This document shows positions 22,500 through 34,528 of a stretch of 64,000 bases of DNA, piece after piece. Each line of letters begins with the position of its first letter. The stretch's first letter is position 1. A program made the position numbers and the translations under genes. The notes below the pieces were generated by a model that did not search any database, was not told the DNA's origin, and was given only the letters and a program-made list of their open reading frames with translations. Source of the DNA: Portulaca oleracea (taxonomy: Eukaryota > Streptophyta > Magnoliopsida > Caryophyllales > Portulacaceae); assembly GCA_029582165.1 (NCBI GenBank), contig CM055893.1, forward strand, positions 26,883,179 through 26,947,178, written 5' to 3'.

Positions 22500-23745
22500 T
22501 GTACACGTGGTTTGTATGAACCCAATTTTTATCGTTCTTCTTAGGGAGCGAGGGGCCTTGGTCATAGAATCTAAATCAAGGTTCGGTTCAGATTGCAAGG
22601 GTAAAGAAACAGGTTGAAAAGGATCACAATGCAACAAATAAAACTAAGGTCAGCAAGATGAGAAAATGGGCTTCGGAGGCTTTTCGGGATGCAAACGGGA
22701 ATTTGGAAATGGATTTTGCAACAAGAGAGTAACAAGAGGGAAAATCAAGTGGCAATTCAAGCTTCCTCTCTCGAGGATAGTTCGGATTAACTTCCTCAAA
22801 GTCCACCACAGATGCGGAGGGTTAATGAAACGAAATTCCCTAGTTAACCTCCTTCCACTTTCGTGGGTGAGCATTAACTATCCCAACTCCCACCTTCCAT
22901 GACAAATGTTTGATGTATTCGGGAGCTTTCAAACCCAAATACATCCCACTTGTGGGAAGGACGAGAGTGGGAAATTGATTCTCCTACTAATTACTCACTA
23001 AAATTGCTAACCCAAACCTAATCACCCATACACACCCTTAATTACCCCCTAACCCATGGGGTTTCTAGCCACTAATCATCATCAAAACTAAGCTAACAAC
23101 ATCAAAACTAGCCCTAAGCATGATTTCTAACATCAAACAACCAAAACTCAAGCAAGGAAATTAAAATAGCAAGTAAAGAGGCAAGTAAGGCAATTAAACA
23201 AGTAAGCAAAGTAATTAACAAAGTAAAGGAGAGTTTAAGGGAAGAGAAAACTTATCAAAAGCTAGAAATGAATAAAGGAAATCAAAGGAAATGATGATCT
23301 AACAATCTCTCAAATGATTGAATCCTCAAATCTTCAATACAACACCAAAATCCACTAAATCCTAGATTAATCCAAGCTAAAACACTCTAATCAAACCCTA
23401 ATCTCTCTCTAAAATTTAATGAGAACCTAATTCACTACTCCCTCCATTCCAAAATAATTGTCATATTTCACAATTTTATATATACCAATGTATAACTAAA
23501 CTTCCTGGATAAATAAATATCAGTATTTTCTAAGATATTTTTCGCATATCAAGGTGTGGATAGTGAGAGAATGTGAGTAAGAGTAGTTTTATTGATTGGA
23601 AAAGTAAAAAGTTAGCATAATTATTAAAGTTAAAATAATTAAGTTATGTATTGGGAAATAGAAAGTGACAATTATTTTGGAACCAAAAAAAGTTGGTTTA
23701 AGTGTCAATTAATATAGAACGGAGGGAGTACTTCGTAATCATAAA
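22500..23745 (-). mobile_element. LTR-C copy 3a, truncated at a duplication junction
   Basis: Starts normally (TGTACACGTGG) and carries the MITE at 23438-23728, but breaks about 17 bp after it and passes into the tail of LTR-A. The TATA-like box and GC array are lost. A small deletion relative to the other copies lies near 22758. Confidence 0.85.
23438..23728. mobile_element. Stowaway-like MITE in LTR-C (copy 3a)
   Basis: Same element and same site as 13286-13576, with TA on both sides (23436-23437, 23729-23730). One inverted-repeat base differs (CTCCCTCCATTCC). Confidence 0.9.
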
Positions 23746-23757
23746 CTTATCAAAAGG
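23746..23757. other. Joint of the 2.16 kb tandem duplication
   Basis: The sequence TTATCAAAAGGC joins LTR-C to LTR-A. It resembles ACTTATCAAAAGCTAG at about 23250 inside the same LTR-C, so it may be filler copied from nearby during repair. Confidence 0.55.
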
Positions 23758-23906
23758 CTAAAAATCCTCAATTAAGCCCAAACTTCTTCTAACTCCTTAT
23801 TTTCCTACAAAACACGAAACCGTCACATCTAATATATACAAAGGGCTAAAATAAACACAAACACCCTATAAGGGAGATAAAATTCGGCTCGGGATGAGAC
23901 CGAACA
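23758..23906 (-). mobile_element. LTR-A tail (copy 3b)
   Basis: The outer 149 bp of LTR-A, ending in CCGAACA at 23906 and followed by the usual TTTCCCTTGATC. It marks the start of the second copy of the 2.16 kb duplication (period about 2163 bp relative to 21595). Confidence 0.88.
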
Positions 23907-24656
23907 TTTCCCTTGATCTCCATCTCAATCAGCTGTTTATTCACCAAGCTTGAAATACTTGAGTTAGTTCTGAGTGCCTGGAACACAATTCTCTGTGGAT
24001 ACGACAACCATACTTCAAAAATTATGACAACACTAGCAAGTTCTTCTTTTTCTCTCTTAATTTCAGTTTCAATTAGTTTAAATTACTTGTTTGATTATGT
24101 TGTTCATGATTTTAATTAGTTGTAGCATTGTTATGTTAGCTTTTGATAGAATCATGTTGAACTTTGCTTTGATTGCTGATTAGTGGTAGTTGTGATTATG
24201 TGTTGCTAGTTCCCCTAGGGCAGGGGTATTTAAGGCCCCTAATGGGGGATTAGGATTGGGTTAGTAGGATTACGGTGATTAATGAGGTAATTTAGTGTTC
24301 CTCCCAAGATTTCCACTCAAGGTGCCGGGAGGTTATGAATCCTTCCCCTAACATTGAGTTGGGAATATAGGGCGGAGTAATCGGTTCATACTCGTAAATC
24401 TGGCAAGAGGGATTTTGGAACTGATTAGTTTGGATTGGGTTCGAACATTATCAAAGACCACCATACACGAGACTGATGACGAGCTTTGGGAAGTATGCAT
24501 CAGTTTACCACTCAGGAGAGGGAAATTGATGCTAGCTATCCTTACAATCCTCACACTTGATAACTGAACACCGATCATTCTTAAAACTAAGAAATCCAGG
24601 CTTAGGTTAGGTTGGGTAGTTTCAGATGATTCGTTCAATTGTTTAACAGTTCCTAC
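23907..24656. repeat. Fragment D1 (copy 3b)
   Basis: Second D1 copy within unit 3, ending in CATAC at 24657-24661. Non-coding. Confidence 0.65.
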
Positions 24657-24661
24657 CATAC

Positions 24662-26532
24662 TGTACACGTGGTTTGTATGAACCCAATTTTTATCGTTCT
24701 TCTTAGGGAGCGAGGGGCCTTGGTCATAGAATCTAAATCAAGGTTAGGTTCAGATTGCAAGGGTAAAGAAACAGGTTGAAAAGGATCACAATGCAACAAA
24801 TAAAACTAAGGTCAGCAAGATGAGAAAATGGGCTTCGGAGGCTTTTCGGGATGCAAACGGGAATGAGGAAATGGGTTTTGCAACAAGAGAGTAACAAGAG
24901 GGAAAATCAAGTGGCAATTCCGTTAGAAAATACCCAACGAGCTTCCTCTCTCGAGGATAGTTCTGATTAACTTCCTCAAAGTCCACCACAGATGCAGAGG
25001 GTTAATGAAACGGAATTCCCTAGTTAACCTCCTTCCACTTTCGTGGGTGAGCATTAACTATCCCAACTCCCACCTTCCATGACAAATGTTGGATGTATTC
25101 GGGAGCTTTCAAACCCAAATATATCCCACTTGTGGGAAGGACGAGAGTGGGAAATTGATTCTCCTACTAATTACTCACTAAAATTGCTAACCCAAACCTA
25201 ATCACCCATACACACCCTTAATTACCCCCTAACCCATGGGGTTTCTAGCCACTAATCATCATCAAAACTAAGCTAACAACATCAAAACTAGCCCTAAGCA
25301 TGATTTCTAACATCAAACAACCAAAACTCAAGCAAGGAAATTAAAATAGCAAGTAAAGAGGCAAGTAAGGCAATTAAACAAGTAAGCAAAGTAATTAACA
25401 AAGTAAAGGAGAGTTTAAGGGAAGAGAAAACTTAACAAAAGCTAGAAATGAATAAAGGAAAGCAAAGGAAATGATGATCCAACAATCTCTCAATTGATTG
25501 AATCCTCAAATCTTCAATACAACACAAAAATCCACTAAATCCTAGATTAATCCAAGCTAAAACACTCTAATCAAACCCTAATCTCTCTCTAAAATTTAAT
25601 GAGAACCTAATTCACTACTCCCTCCGTTCCAAAATAATTGTCATATTTCACAATTTTACATATACCAATGTATAACTAAACTTCCTGGATAATATCACTA
25701 TTTTCTAAGATATTTTTAGCATATCAAGGTGTGGATAGTGAGAGAATGTTAGTAAGAGTAGTTTTATTGATTGGAAAAGTAAAAAGTAAACATAATTATT
25801 AAAGTTAAAATAATTACGTTATGTATTGGGAAATAGAAAGTGACAATTATTTTGGAACCAAAAAAAGTTAGTTTAAGTGTCAATTAATATGGAACGGAGG
25901 GAGTACTTCGTAATCATAAAGTCGTCACTTTTGGTATTAATACAAGGCATTCTTGTTACTCAAAACACTATCGTTTAAGCCAAAGAAATGCGAAAGAAAA
26001 CAGTAAGTCGCGGGTGCGACCTCCTTGGTGATGGGGGCGACCGAGAGAAACCTATCCAGGCGATTCCAGCAGCGCAGGTCGCGGCACGACCTACTCGCCG
26101 CGCGCCAAGGCTTGTTGGCCAAAGCTAGCGATCAAGGCGGGCGCTGTAGCGGGCGACACATTGTCTGTAACGAGCGCGACTAGTGTTGGTCGTGGGCGGC
26201 GCAGTTGAGGTAGCACCCGCGACACTCTTTTGGCTCCCTTCCCTTGTCTTCCTTCCAAAGGCTGTAACGTCCGTTACGCTACTGTTTTGCACCAAAGATG
26301 GGGAAGAGATTCCCGGGTCAACTCTGCTTTACTCCTCGGCTACGCTTGGCTGGGAAAATCACTCGGGATTCCCTAAAAAGCCTCAATTTAGCCCATAATC
26401 CTTGATTTCGCTGCAAAAGTGCGAAAACCTGCAAAACATCTAAAAAGCTAGTAAAAACGATGAAAACAGTTGGAATCGAGCAAAAATAGCAGGCCGAAAG
26501 GCGTTATTTAGGCCTAAAATTGGGCCTAAACA
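24662..26532 (-). mobile_element. Solo LTR-C (copy 3b)
   Basis: The solo LTR is 1871 bp with target duplication CATAC (24657-24661 and 26533-26537) and the MITE at 25618-25903. The GC-rich array (about 26000-26280) has several small deletions relative to copy 2, so it evolves by indels. Confidence 0.88.
25618..25903. mobile_element. Stowaway-like MITE in LTR-C (copy 3b)
   Basis: 286 bp with intact CTCCCTCCGTTCC ends and TA flanks. It lies at the same site as the other copies, so a single insertion preceded the duplications. Confidence 0.92.
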
Positions 26533-26537
26533 CATAC

Positions 26538-27052
26538 CTCTCCATTATATGTCGATACTCTTGATGCCATGAGGTGATAGATTATCTCTCAACATTGAAT
26601 TGAAGGGTTATGGATGGGTTTATTGGACACTAATATATATCGGCGTGTGATTAGTGTCTGATTAGGAGAAGTAGGCGAGTATGCTATCTAGAAACCATCC
26701 CTATGGGAATAGCGGTGGAATCTGGAGAGTAAGCATCGAATCCTATCTTTGGCGAGAATGATTCGATGCTAATTCGTTTGCCTAATTCCCGTGTTGAATA
26801 GCTTGCCTACGAATCATTCCCAAACCTCTTCACCGATTCGTTTTTTCTCGTTAGGAGGCCCGATAATACCCCTGAGCTCTTTTCCCTTTTTGATTGTAAC
26901 TTTTCTTTTGTCTTATAGTCCATGTGTCTACCAAACACTCAACACCTCAAACATCAAGCCTAGTTGGTGGGTGTTTGATAGATTCTTAGGTTCCAAAGCC
27001 CCAACTCCTTCTGAGTATGACAATTACACCCGCACTATACTGCGATCGAACA
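26538..27052 (+). repeat. Fragment D2 (copy 3)
   Basis: Near-identical to 4605-5119, ending GCGATCGAACA against copia. Non-coding. Confidence 0.6.
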
Positions 27053-28182
27053 AGGATCAGATCAGCTTCTCCTAAGTCCTTCATTTCAAACAAGAAAGAC
27101 AACAAGCTAGCTTTTAGTCTCATTAACAACATGCAAGCTAGTACTAAAAATTAACATGTCATCAACATATAAAACTATTATCACACTGTTAGATGCAATA
27201 GTTTTTGAATACATACAGGAATCAAAAGTGTTGACAATGAACCCACTTTGAACCAATGACTTGTCAAATATTTCATACCATTGTTTAGGTCATCTTTCAT
27301 ACCATATAGGGATTTTTTTCTGTATGCAAACTTTTTCCTCTTTTCTTGGGACCACACAACCCTCAGGTTGGCTCATATAAATTTCTTCCTCTAAGTCACC
27401 ATTAAGAAAAGCTGTCTTGACATCCATCTGATTCACCACAAGGTCAAAAATTGCAGCTTAGGCAACTAGAGTTCTAATAGTGGCAATTTTGGTCACAGGC
27501 GAGTATGTGTCAAAGTAATCAATCTTGTTTTTCTTGTCAAAGCCCCTTATGACTAATCTGGCCTTGTACTTATCTATGGATCTATCAGGTCTCAGTTTCT
27601 TTTTGAACATCCATTTACTACTAATAGGTCTTCAATGCTTGGGTAAGTTTGTCAATTCCCATGTTTTGTTAGATTCGATTGAATATATTTCACTTTTAAT
27701 GGCCTCTTTAAAAAATGCAGCATCTATTGACCTCATAGATTATTGGTAGGATTTAGGATCTTACTTAATCAAGAAAGTGGACACAAATTCCTCAGATAAA
27801 ACATCAACATTAACGTCACTCAAGTTATCAAAGGATTCCACCAAGAAGGAGGTGACGAAGTCAGGTCTAAAGCTAGTCTGAATTCTATGTCTCTTGCTCC
27901 TTTTAGGTTCAATTTCTAAATCTCTACAGCCAGAACTAGAGGAAGACAAGTTCACATTCTCAGACACAAGTTTAGGCACAATTTCAGACACATTCTTATT
28001 TAACGTTTTCATAACGAATTAGGACAAAGATCGTTATCACTCGAGGAGTTGGGGCCCTTATATTCAAGTTTGGTCTTTGGTCTCAACGGAGGATCTGTAA
28101 ACCAAGTTAGGATATAGTTTCAAGTAAGGTTTGATCAAATAAGGAGAAACAAGGGCTCGAGGGTAGTACCGGGCCATCCTAA
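27053..28182 (-). pseudogene. pol: Ty1/copia pol fragment: linker and reverse transcriptase (copy 3)
   Basis: Same fragment as 5120-6249 including YVDD at 27158-27169 and the open linker frame 27761-28012. It carries the same class of stops and frameshifts and ends with the 170-bp flank and CCTAA before LTR-B at 28183. It is the least rearranged of the three copies together with unit 1. Confidence 0.85.
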
Positions 28183-29914
28183 TGTAGACAGTGGTTTGTG
28201 AGACCTCGGTTTTGTCGTTCTCTCTCAAGGAGCTAGAGGCCTTGGCTAGAACTAATCGACTTTAGGTGAGGTTTAGGATCACAAGATAACAAGAGGTTTG
28301 TGGTGACAACAGAACAAACACAACTATGGTTTAGTCAAATGGAAACAATGGGTGTCGGGAGATTTCGGGACGCAAACGGTAATAAGGACAAGGGTTCCGC
28401 AACTAGAAAGCAACAAAATAGTAGAATCAAGCGACAATCCCGTTAGAATAACTTCCCTTTTCAAGGATAATCCGGATTAACTTCCTAGAACCCCACCACG
28501 GACCCGGAGGGTTAAAGAAACGGGACTCTCTAGTTAGCTCCTATTCACTTTCACGAATATAATACTAACTATCCCAATTCCAACCTTCCAACTCAAGTGT
28601 TGGATGTATTCGGGATCTTTTGTACCCCAATTACATCCCACTTGAGGGAAGGATAGGAGTGAGAAGTTGATTCCACTACAAATTACCTCCTAAAATTGCT
28701 AACCCAATCCAAATACACCATTCACATAGTTTTTCCCTAACCCATAAGGGTTCTAGCCTCTAATCATCTTATCTAACATGCTAACAATAAAAATAACTTC
28801 ATTCATATTTAAAAAGAGGGTATCTAGATATTCAAAGCAACAATAACAACAATCAACAAACACTAAGTAATCTAATAACAAAAACAGAGATTAAAGAGTA
28901 ATTAGAGGAACTAAAGAGAGTAAGAGTTAAGAAATGCTCATTAATTTGATGCCAAAGGAAGATGCTCCAGAATAATAAGAATCCAATGCTCCAATAATAA
29001 GATAAGTCTTCAAAACTTCAATAGAAATCCAATGAAATCCAGTGCAAGAGCAATAATCCAACTATAAACTCTCACTAATCACTAAGTAATAACTCTAATT
29101 GAAAGCTAAAATGTTCTAAATGTGATCAAAAATAATCCCCCCCTGAATTCTCTCTGCTAAAAAACCTAAAGGCAAATATATCCAAGCAAAGTTAGTTACT
29201 CAAAACTCATCACTTCACTCAGCAGAAAAATTGCGTAACTGTAGGGGACCATAGGTACGGTCTATGGGACCGTAGCTACGGTCCTGCGTAATATCCTGCA
29301 GATTTCTATCTTCTTCACTGCACCGTAGGCACGGTGTGTCATGACCGTGGGTACGGTCTAGCGATTTAGGTCAGGCGAAACTTCTCTCCTTCGCATCGTC
29401 GTAGGTACGGTCTCCCAAGACCGTGGGTACGGTCTTACTCGGTCACTTCACCTTCAGCTCATGCTTTGCACCCACCGCAGGTGCGGTCATCAGGACCGTG
29501 GGTATGGTCCAGCTCGGGCACAATGATGTTCTAGGTGTGGCGCCCGCTACAAAAAGGGTGACGGGGGCTACTCTTGGTGCATGTGACAGCGATTGGGCGC
29601 GAGGGAGGGTAGCGCCCGCTACGTTGAGCGTGGCGGGGGCTACGTCTAGGCAACCTTCAGCAGAATTCTATCTTTTGATCCGCTCAATATGTCCGGCCTT
29701 TCCGCTTCCTTCGCCTTTTGTCTCGACCATGACCCGGGAAGTCTCGGGATTCCCAAAATAGCTGCAAAATGGCCCTTTTTACCATGTTTTGAGTAAAAAA
29801 CTCGAAAATCTACAAAATAACCAAAAACATATTAAAAGTTATTAAATTAAACCACGAAAGAGTCAAAAGCCTAAGGATTTAGGCGGTATTTAGACACAAA
29901 ATTGGGTCTAAACA
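28183..29914 (-). mobile_element. LTR-B, 3' LTR of the B cluster
   Basis: The LTR is 1732 bp, TGTAGACAG to GGTCTAAACA, with polypurine tract and hairpin directly to the right. It is the outer left LTR of the LTR-internal-LTR-internal-LTR array. The first bases differ from the 5' LTR copies (TGTGTAAAC). Confidence 0.9.
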
Positions 29915-32160
29915 CCCCCCCACACTTAAACTTTTGCTCGTCCCGAGCAAAACAAGACAAAAACTACCTAACTAACACAAACTCCTATGTCGTGGAGAGA
30001 AACGAGTGCATTTAGCGTATGCACCAAGCCCTTTGAACCCCCCGGCAGCCCGGGTGGACGAGATGGACTCGTGAGGGTTTGTAGCGGCTGTACCCACAAA
30101 AGCCAAAGAAAAAGGAGAGAGGGAAAGTGAAATCAAAACCGAAGAAAACAAAAGGAAAGAGAAACAAAAGCTTCAGTTCAAAAGATCTCGAAATCCGAAT
30201 CAGGAAAACGTTATTAAACCTCCAAAAGTAACCGTTATGAGCATCTCACAAGCACCCATCCCAAGCAAAAGTCAATCTTAAAGATTTTCGACCCCCTATA
30301 CCTCATGCCAAGCAAAACCCCATGTGCAAATGTGCTAGTGGGTTCTAACCAAATCCAAAAGACTCCAAAGATTCATGCCCGAACTCAAAAACACCGAAAC
30401 AAAACAAGAGAAGCGTTGCCCTTACTCGCAATTGGTCGCCCTTGGCTTGGTGAGGGCCGTAGGTGATGCAAGGAAAGGCCCGACACTTTATTAACGCTTA
30501 AACTTTTCTTTTCGGGTTGGGTAATCCCAACAAAATTGCTTTTTCTTTTTCTCTTTTTTTTTTCTTTATGTTTTTAAAGGTCGGTATTAGCCTTAATTTC
30601 CGGAATTGGACGGCCCATAATTCGAGGTTTACCCTCCCAACACAGTCTTTTCCATACACACCTTCATTGAAAATTCGATATGGGAGGAGCTTAAGGGGTA
30701 ATAGCGCCGTACCGCTAAAACAGGGCCCGTGTAGGTTGGCTACGTGTATGGTGGTTAATGGCATTCAGCAACATGCTCCACTTAATCCGATTATTGTAGC
30801 TTTGCTTTCTTTTTCTTTCTTTTTGACTTTGCTTTTGCTTTTGCTAAAAAAAAATAAGCTCGGACACAAACCCCTAGAATCTCCCGACTTCAACCAGAAC
30901 GTGAAAAGAATCGGGGGTCTCACTAGACACTCAATGAAGGACATCTAAGAAGGTTAGTGATGACTAGCACCCGAGTCAGGGTCGAAAACGCTCAGACCGG
31001 TTTCTTTTAAAGAAGTTTAAGAACGACTTCTCAATTTCGACGACAAGATCGAAGAAACAAAGCAAAACCAAAACGAAAACGAAAACCGAAAGAAAACTTT
31101 TAATGCTTTCACTCCCTTTTTTCTCCTTTTTCACATAAAAATTTTCAATTTTTAGGCAAAACTAAGAAAACAAAAAAAAATGCTAGGTGATCTACCCTTT
31201 ATAACAGAATATCTCCCCCCCCCCCCCCACACTTAAAACGCCACAATGTCCTCATTGTGGGAAGGTGTCACAAGAAAGGGGTAGAGAACCTACAAAAACA
31301 AACAAATAAGAACAACTAGCAAATACAAGTGGTGGCGACCCGAGCCCACATGGCTCCAACATCAAGATAATCCCAACACAAACACACAAGGGGGTTCGCC
31401 ACCCAAAAGAAAATCAAGCATGTGACGGATCATGATGATAATTCACATAGGAAGGAGCAAGGTGGAAAGATATTACCTCGAACTCTTCATAAGTTTTCAA
31501 GCCGTGATCCGAAGTCGTCGTTAAAGTGAATCACAACGATATTAGAGCAAAAGAACGACTTTATACATGACAAAATCCACATGCTAGATCGAAAACAATA
31601 TCAAAGAAAAACTAACTAACTAAACTTTTAAACAAAAAAAAAATAACTAAAAAGAAGAAAAACTATAAACAAAATGTACATTGCGAAAGACATGCCTTAT
31701 CCCCAAATCTCATTCATTGAGGCGAGAAATAAGGGTGAAACTCAACTCAAACTAACCAAACAAACTTGATTCATTTCATTTCATTAGAACAACCATTCGT
31801 TACATAGCCATCATAACCATCCTTGCCCAAAATACAATTGACACCAGGTAAAATAAACAACCACCGGCCAAAAGAACAACCAACAACCAACCAAGACATC
31901 CCAACTACAACCAAAAGACAACCAAAATACAATCAAAAGACCACCACAAGCCATGTCAAGCCGACTTTGAGAGCAACACCAAAACAAGCCAAAAGGACCC
32001 GAGACACCAACACGCCAAAACAACAATGCCTTCCCGTCCAACCCCCCCCCCCGATGAGGCACCCCGATGAGGCACCCCCTACACTTATATTCTACGCAGT
32101 AAAATACGTAAAGATAATGAAAAAGATCGAGTGGGGGCGGGGACGCTTACAAATAGTCTA
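29915..32160 (-). mobile_element. B left element, 3' non-coding internal region
   Basis: Reference copy of the region duplicated at 7987 and 18142. C-tract modules lie at 29915, about 31217-31229 and about 32084. A minus-strand hydrophobic frame at 31811-32062 is conserved between copies but lies in simple CCAACC-type sequence. No other coding signal. Confidence 0.75.
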
Positions 32161-33522
32161 TTAAGAGGATCCTTCCGGAGGAGGATGAGGTTGGAGTTGC
32201 GATTGAATACCAACAAGGATTTCTTGTTGCGCTTCAAGAAGCTCTTGTAAATTCTCGATCAAGCTTTGTTGGTTTTGGATGAGTTCTCGTTTCTCTTGGA
32301 ACTCATTGTGTAGCTCTCGGAGTTGATCACAAATACATTCCAAAGTAATGTCTCCGGCTGTGCTTGGTCCTGCATCCTCTTGCTCTTGTTCTTCTTCGTC
32401 CTCATCTTCCTCGGCTTCCTCTTCACTCTCCTCCACTGGCTCAAAAGGACCACCCACCACATAACGACCCCCATGCTCTTTTCCACATGACCAAGTGCGC
32501 CGGTCAGTGACATCTAACCACTCTTCAGCATGATCGTGACTCAAATGGATTGCAACACTGTGGGAGTCGTACCCGAGGCGATAGAGTGTTCGAGTCTTGT
32601 GCTTATCCAAGAATTCCATCTTCCGCAGTCGAACACCGTCAATAGGGTCAGGGAAATACCGTGGAGTCCATTTGGCAAGGTAGGACTTAAAGCCCTGCTT
32701 CTTGAGAAAGTGACAAATGATGTGTCCTATGCTAATGGTCATATTACGGGTTTCAAGACTGATTTCCCGATGGCAGTGAAGAATGCAAGAGCCGGTGTTG
32801 ACACGACGGTCGTTGATTGCGTTATAGATAACAAAGAGGTCGTCCTTGTGAATGTTTGACTGTCCAGTGTCGCGGCCGAAGACAGAACTCGAGATGATCC
32901 GGTGGAAGAGGCGAACACTCAAGTTGCAAAAATCTCGGGCTTTTGAATTGCTCGGGCTATGGACCTCCAATTTACAAGTCCGAGACTTGGGATATCGTCT
33001 CCGGCAATAGGTGAGAGCCTTCACCGTTTCTTGCTCGTCGAATTTGACACATTCACCATAGAAAAGCCCATCCAAAGGAAGACCTAGAGTGGTGCAAAGA
33101 TCTTGAACCGAACACTCCACTTCTTTCTTGGCAACTAGGTAAGTAAAAGTGGCATTGGATGTGCCATCCTCCCTAACCACAAAAGAGCTCAAGAACTCGA
33201 GCACCGGTTGGTCGACAATAGGCTCATTGATAGTGGCAAAAATTTCCCAACCCATGACTTTAATGAAGTAATCCATGCTCGGCTTGCAATATACATCCTT
33301 CGCCGTTTCCTCATGATATAAATCAGGAGCACTAATTTTCCGTTACTTTAACCGTGTATACCGCTGCTTGTGCATATCATCCTTAAAGGTGACCTTCACC
33401 TTTGGGTCGCATTGGATTAAAGAAGCGGGTTGACCTTTGTAATGGGACTTATCAAGCTCTTCCGTAGTAGATGGAAGAGGGGTCGATTCAAGCTCAGTTC
33501 GGGCTCGCTTGGCTCTACCCAT
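32161..33522 (-). pseudogene. Extra ORF of B left element, ATHILA ORF-1-like, one internal stop
   Basis: The frame starts at ATG 33522 (MGRAKRAR) and is open to 32161 except for a TAA near 33344. From 33276 it gives 371 intact residues. Visible features are a basic N-terminus, a globular part with GWE, INEPIVDQPVLEFLSS, CSVQDLC, VRLFHRIISSSVFGRD and GHIICHFLKKQGF, then AEEWLDV, a strongly acidic stretch, a leucine/glutamine-rich coiled coil and a proline tail. The wording and position after integrase resemble the ATHILA ORF-1 family of unknown function. I see no membrane segment, so an envelope role is not supported. The homologue at 43614-45079 is unexpectedly divergent. Confidence 0.7.
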
Positions 33523-34528
33523 TGGTGCAATGGAAGAGCAACAACAACCACAACAACAACCACAATAGGCACAAATATGTCTAAACTCCTAGGGTTTCCA
33601 CCAAGAACGTCACAAACCACACTCCAAACACAATTTTGCAACCAACCTCCACCAAATCTGCACCCCCAAGCCTGAATGGAGAACTTGGAGACGTTGGTCT
33701 TGCAATTTTCGAACCCCAACAATGAATAAAACCCATAATTTATACTTGAAAATGCCTCAGAAGATTCGAAAATGGAGAAGTGGCATAGTTAGGGCACGGT
33801 CTTCTGAAATTGGAGAGTGGGGAAGGGGAATTTGTGAAGGATTTGAGCAATTAGGGCAAGGGATTTAGGGTTTAGAGTGGGGAGAAGGGTTTTTCGAATG
33901 AGTGAGAGGGAAAAGAATTGAGTGAAAATGAGGGAGACGTGGGTTACAAACCCTGACATATTTTGCTGCAGCTCGACAGACTGTAGGTACGGTCCCATGG
34001 ATTGTAGGTACGGTCTCCTTCGGCAAAAATTCTGGGACAAAAATGTTGTTTTGCGACCGTGGGTGCGGTAACGTCGACCGTAGGTGCGGTTCAGTTTCTG
34101 GGCCAAGAATTTGGAAAAAATGAAATAGCACGACCGTAGCTGCGGTTTGGACCATCGCAGGTGCGGTCTTCTTCGGCCTCTCCCCTGCACCTACAGGACG
34201 CAAAAAATAGAAAACAATGTCAAGTCTAAAATTCTACTCTCTCATTATTAACCCTCTTTTCTTGCTCACTCAACAACTTTCAAGGACACTTTTCAACACT
34301 CAAAACCACCATGTATCACTTCCTTCACAGATCTTCTTTTCACCCTCGATTTTTTTCAACTTTCTAATTTTTTTTTTCTTTTTCAAACTTTAACAAAATG
34401 AAACGAAAAACGCTAAGGCAAAAGAAATAAAAATGCAGAAAATAAAAGAAAACACTAAAGGTAGGGGAAGTAACTTGTACCTCTCCCGGGTGCTTGTTTT
34501 AGGTCCTAGCTCGACCTAAACCACTCTT
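33523..34528 (-). promoter_or_regulatory. Non-coding gap before the extra ORF with promoter-like elements
   Basis: About 1 kb separates integrase from the extra ORF. In transcription order it contains an array of ACCGTRGGTRCGGT-type motifs (34180 to 33965) like that of LTR-B U3, an AAACCCTAA telo-box-like word (about 33868), and TATAAAT (about 33738) roughly 215 bp before the ATG. The layout looks like a promoter and leader for the extra ORF. That reading is inference. Confidence 0.45.

Noticed and set aside
32530..32859. Plus-strand 109-codon frame with GVDTTVVDCVIDN
   Set aside because: It is the antisense shadow of the extra ORF, whose minus-strand frame has clear homology to the 43614-45079 gene.
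33417..34203. Overlapping minus-strand frames of 101-133 codons upstream of the extra ORF
   Set aside because: Several frames overlap in the motif array and leader; none is conserved in frame with the right copy in a way that exceeds the DNA similarity.
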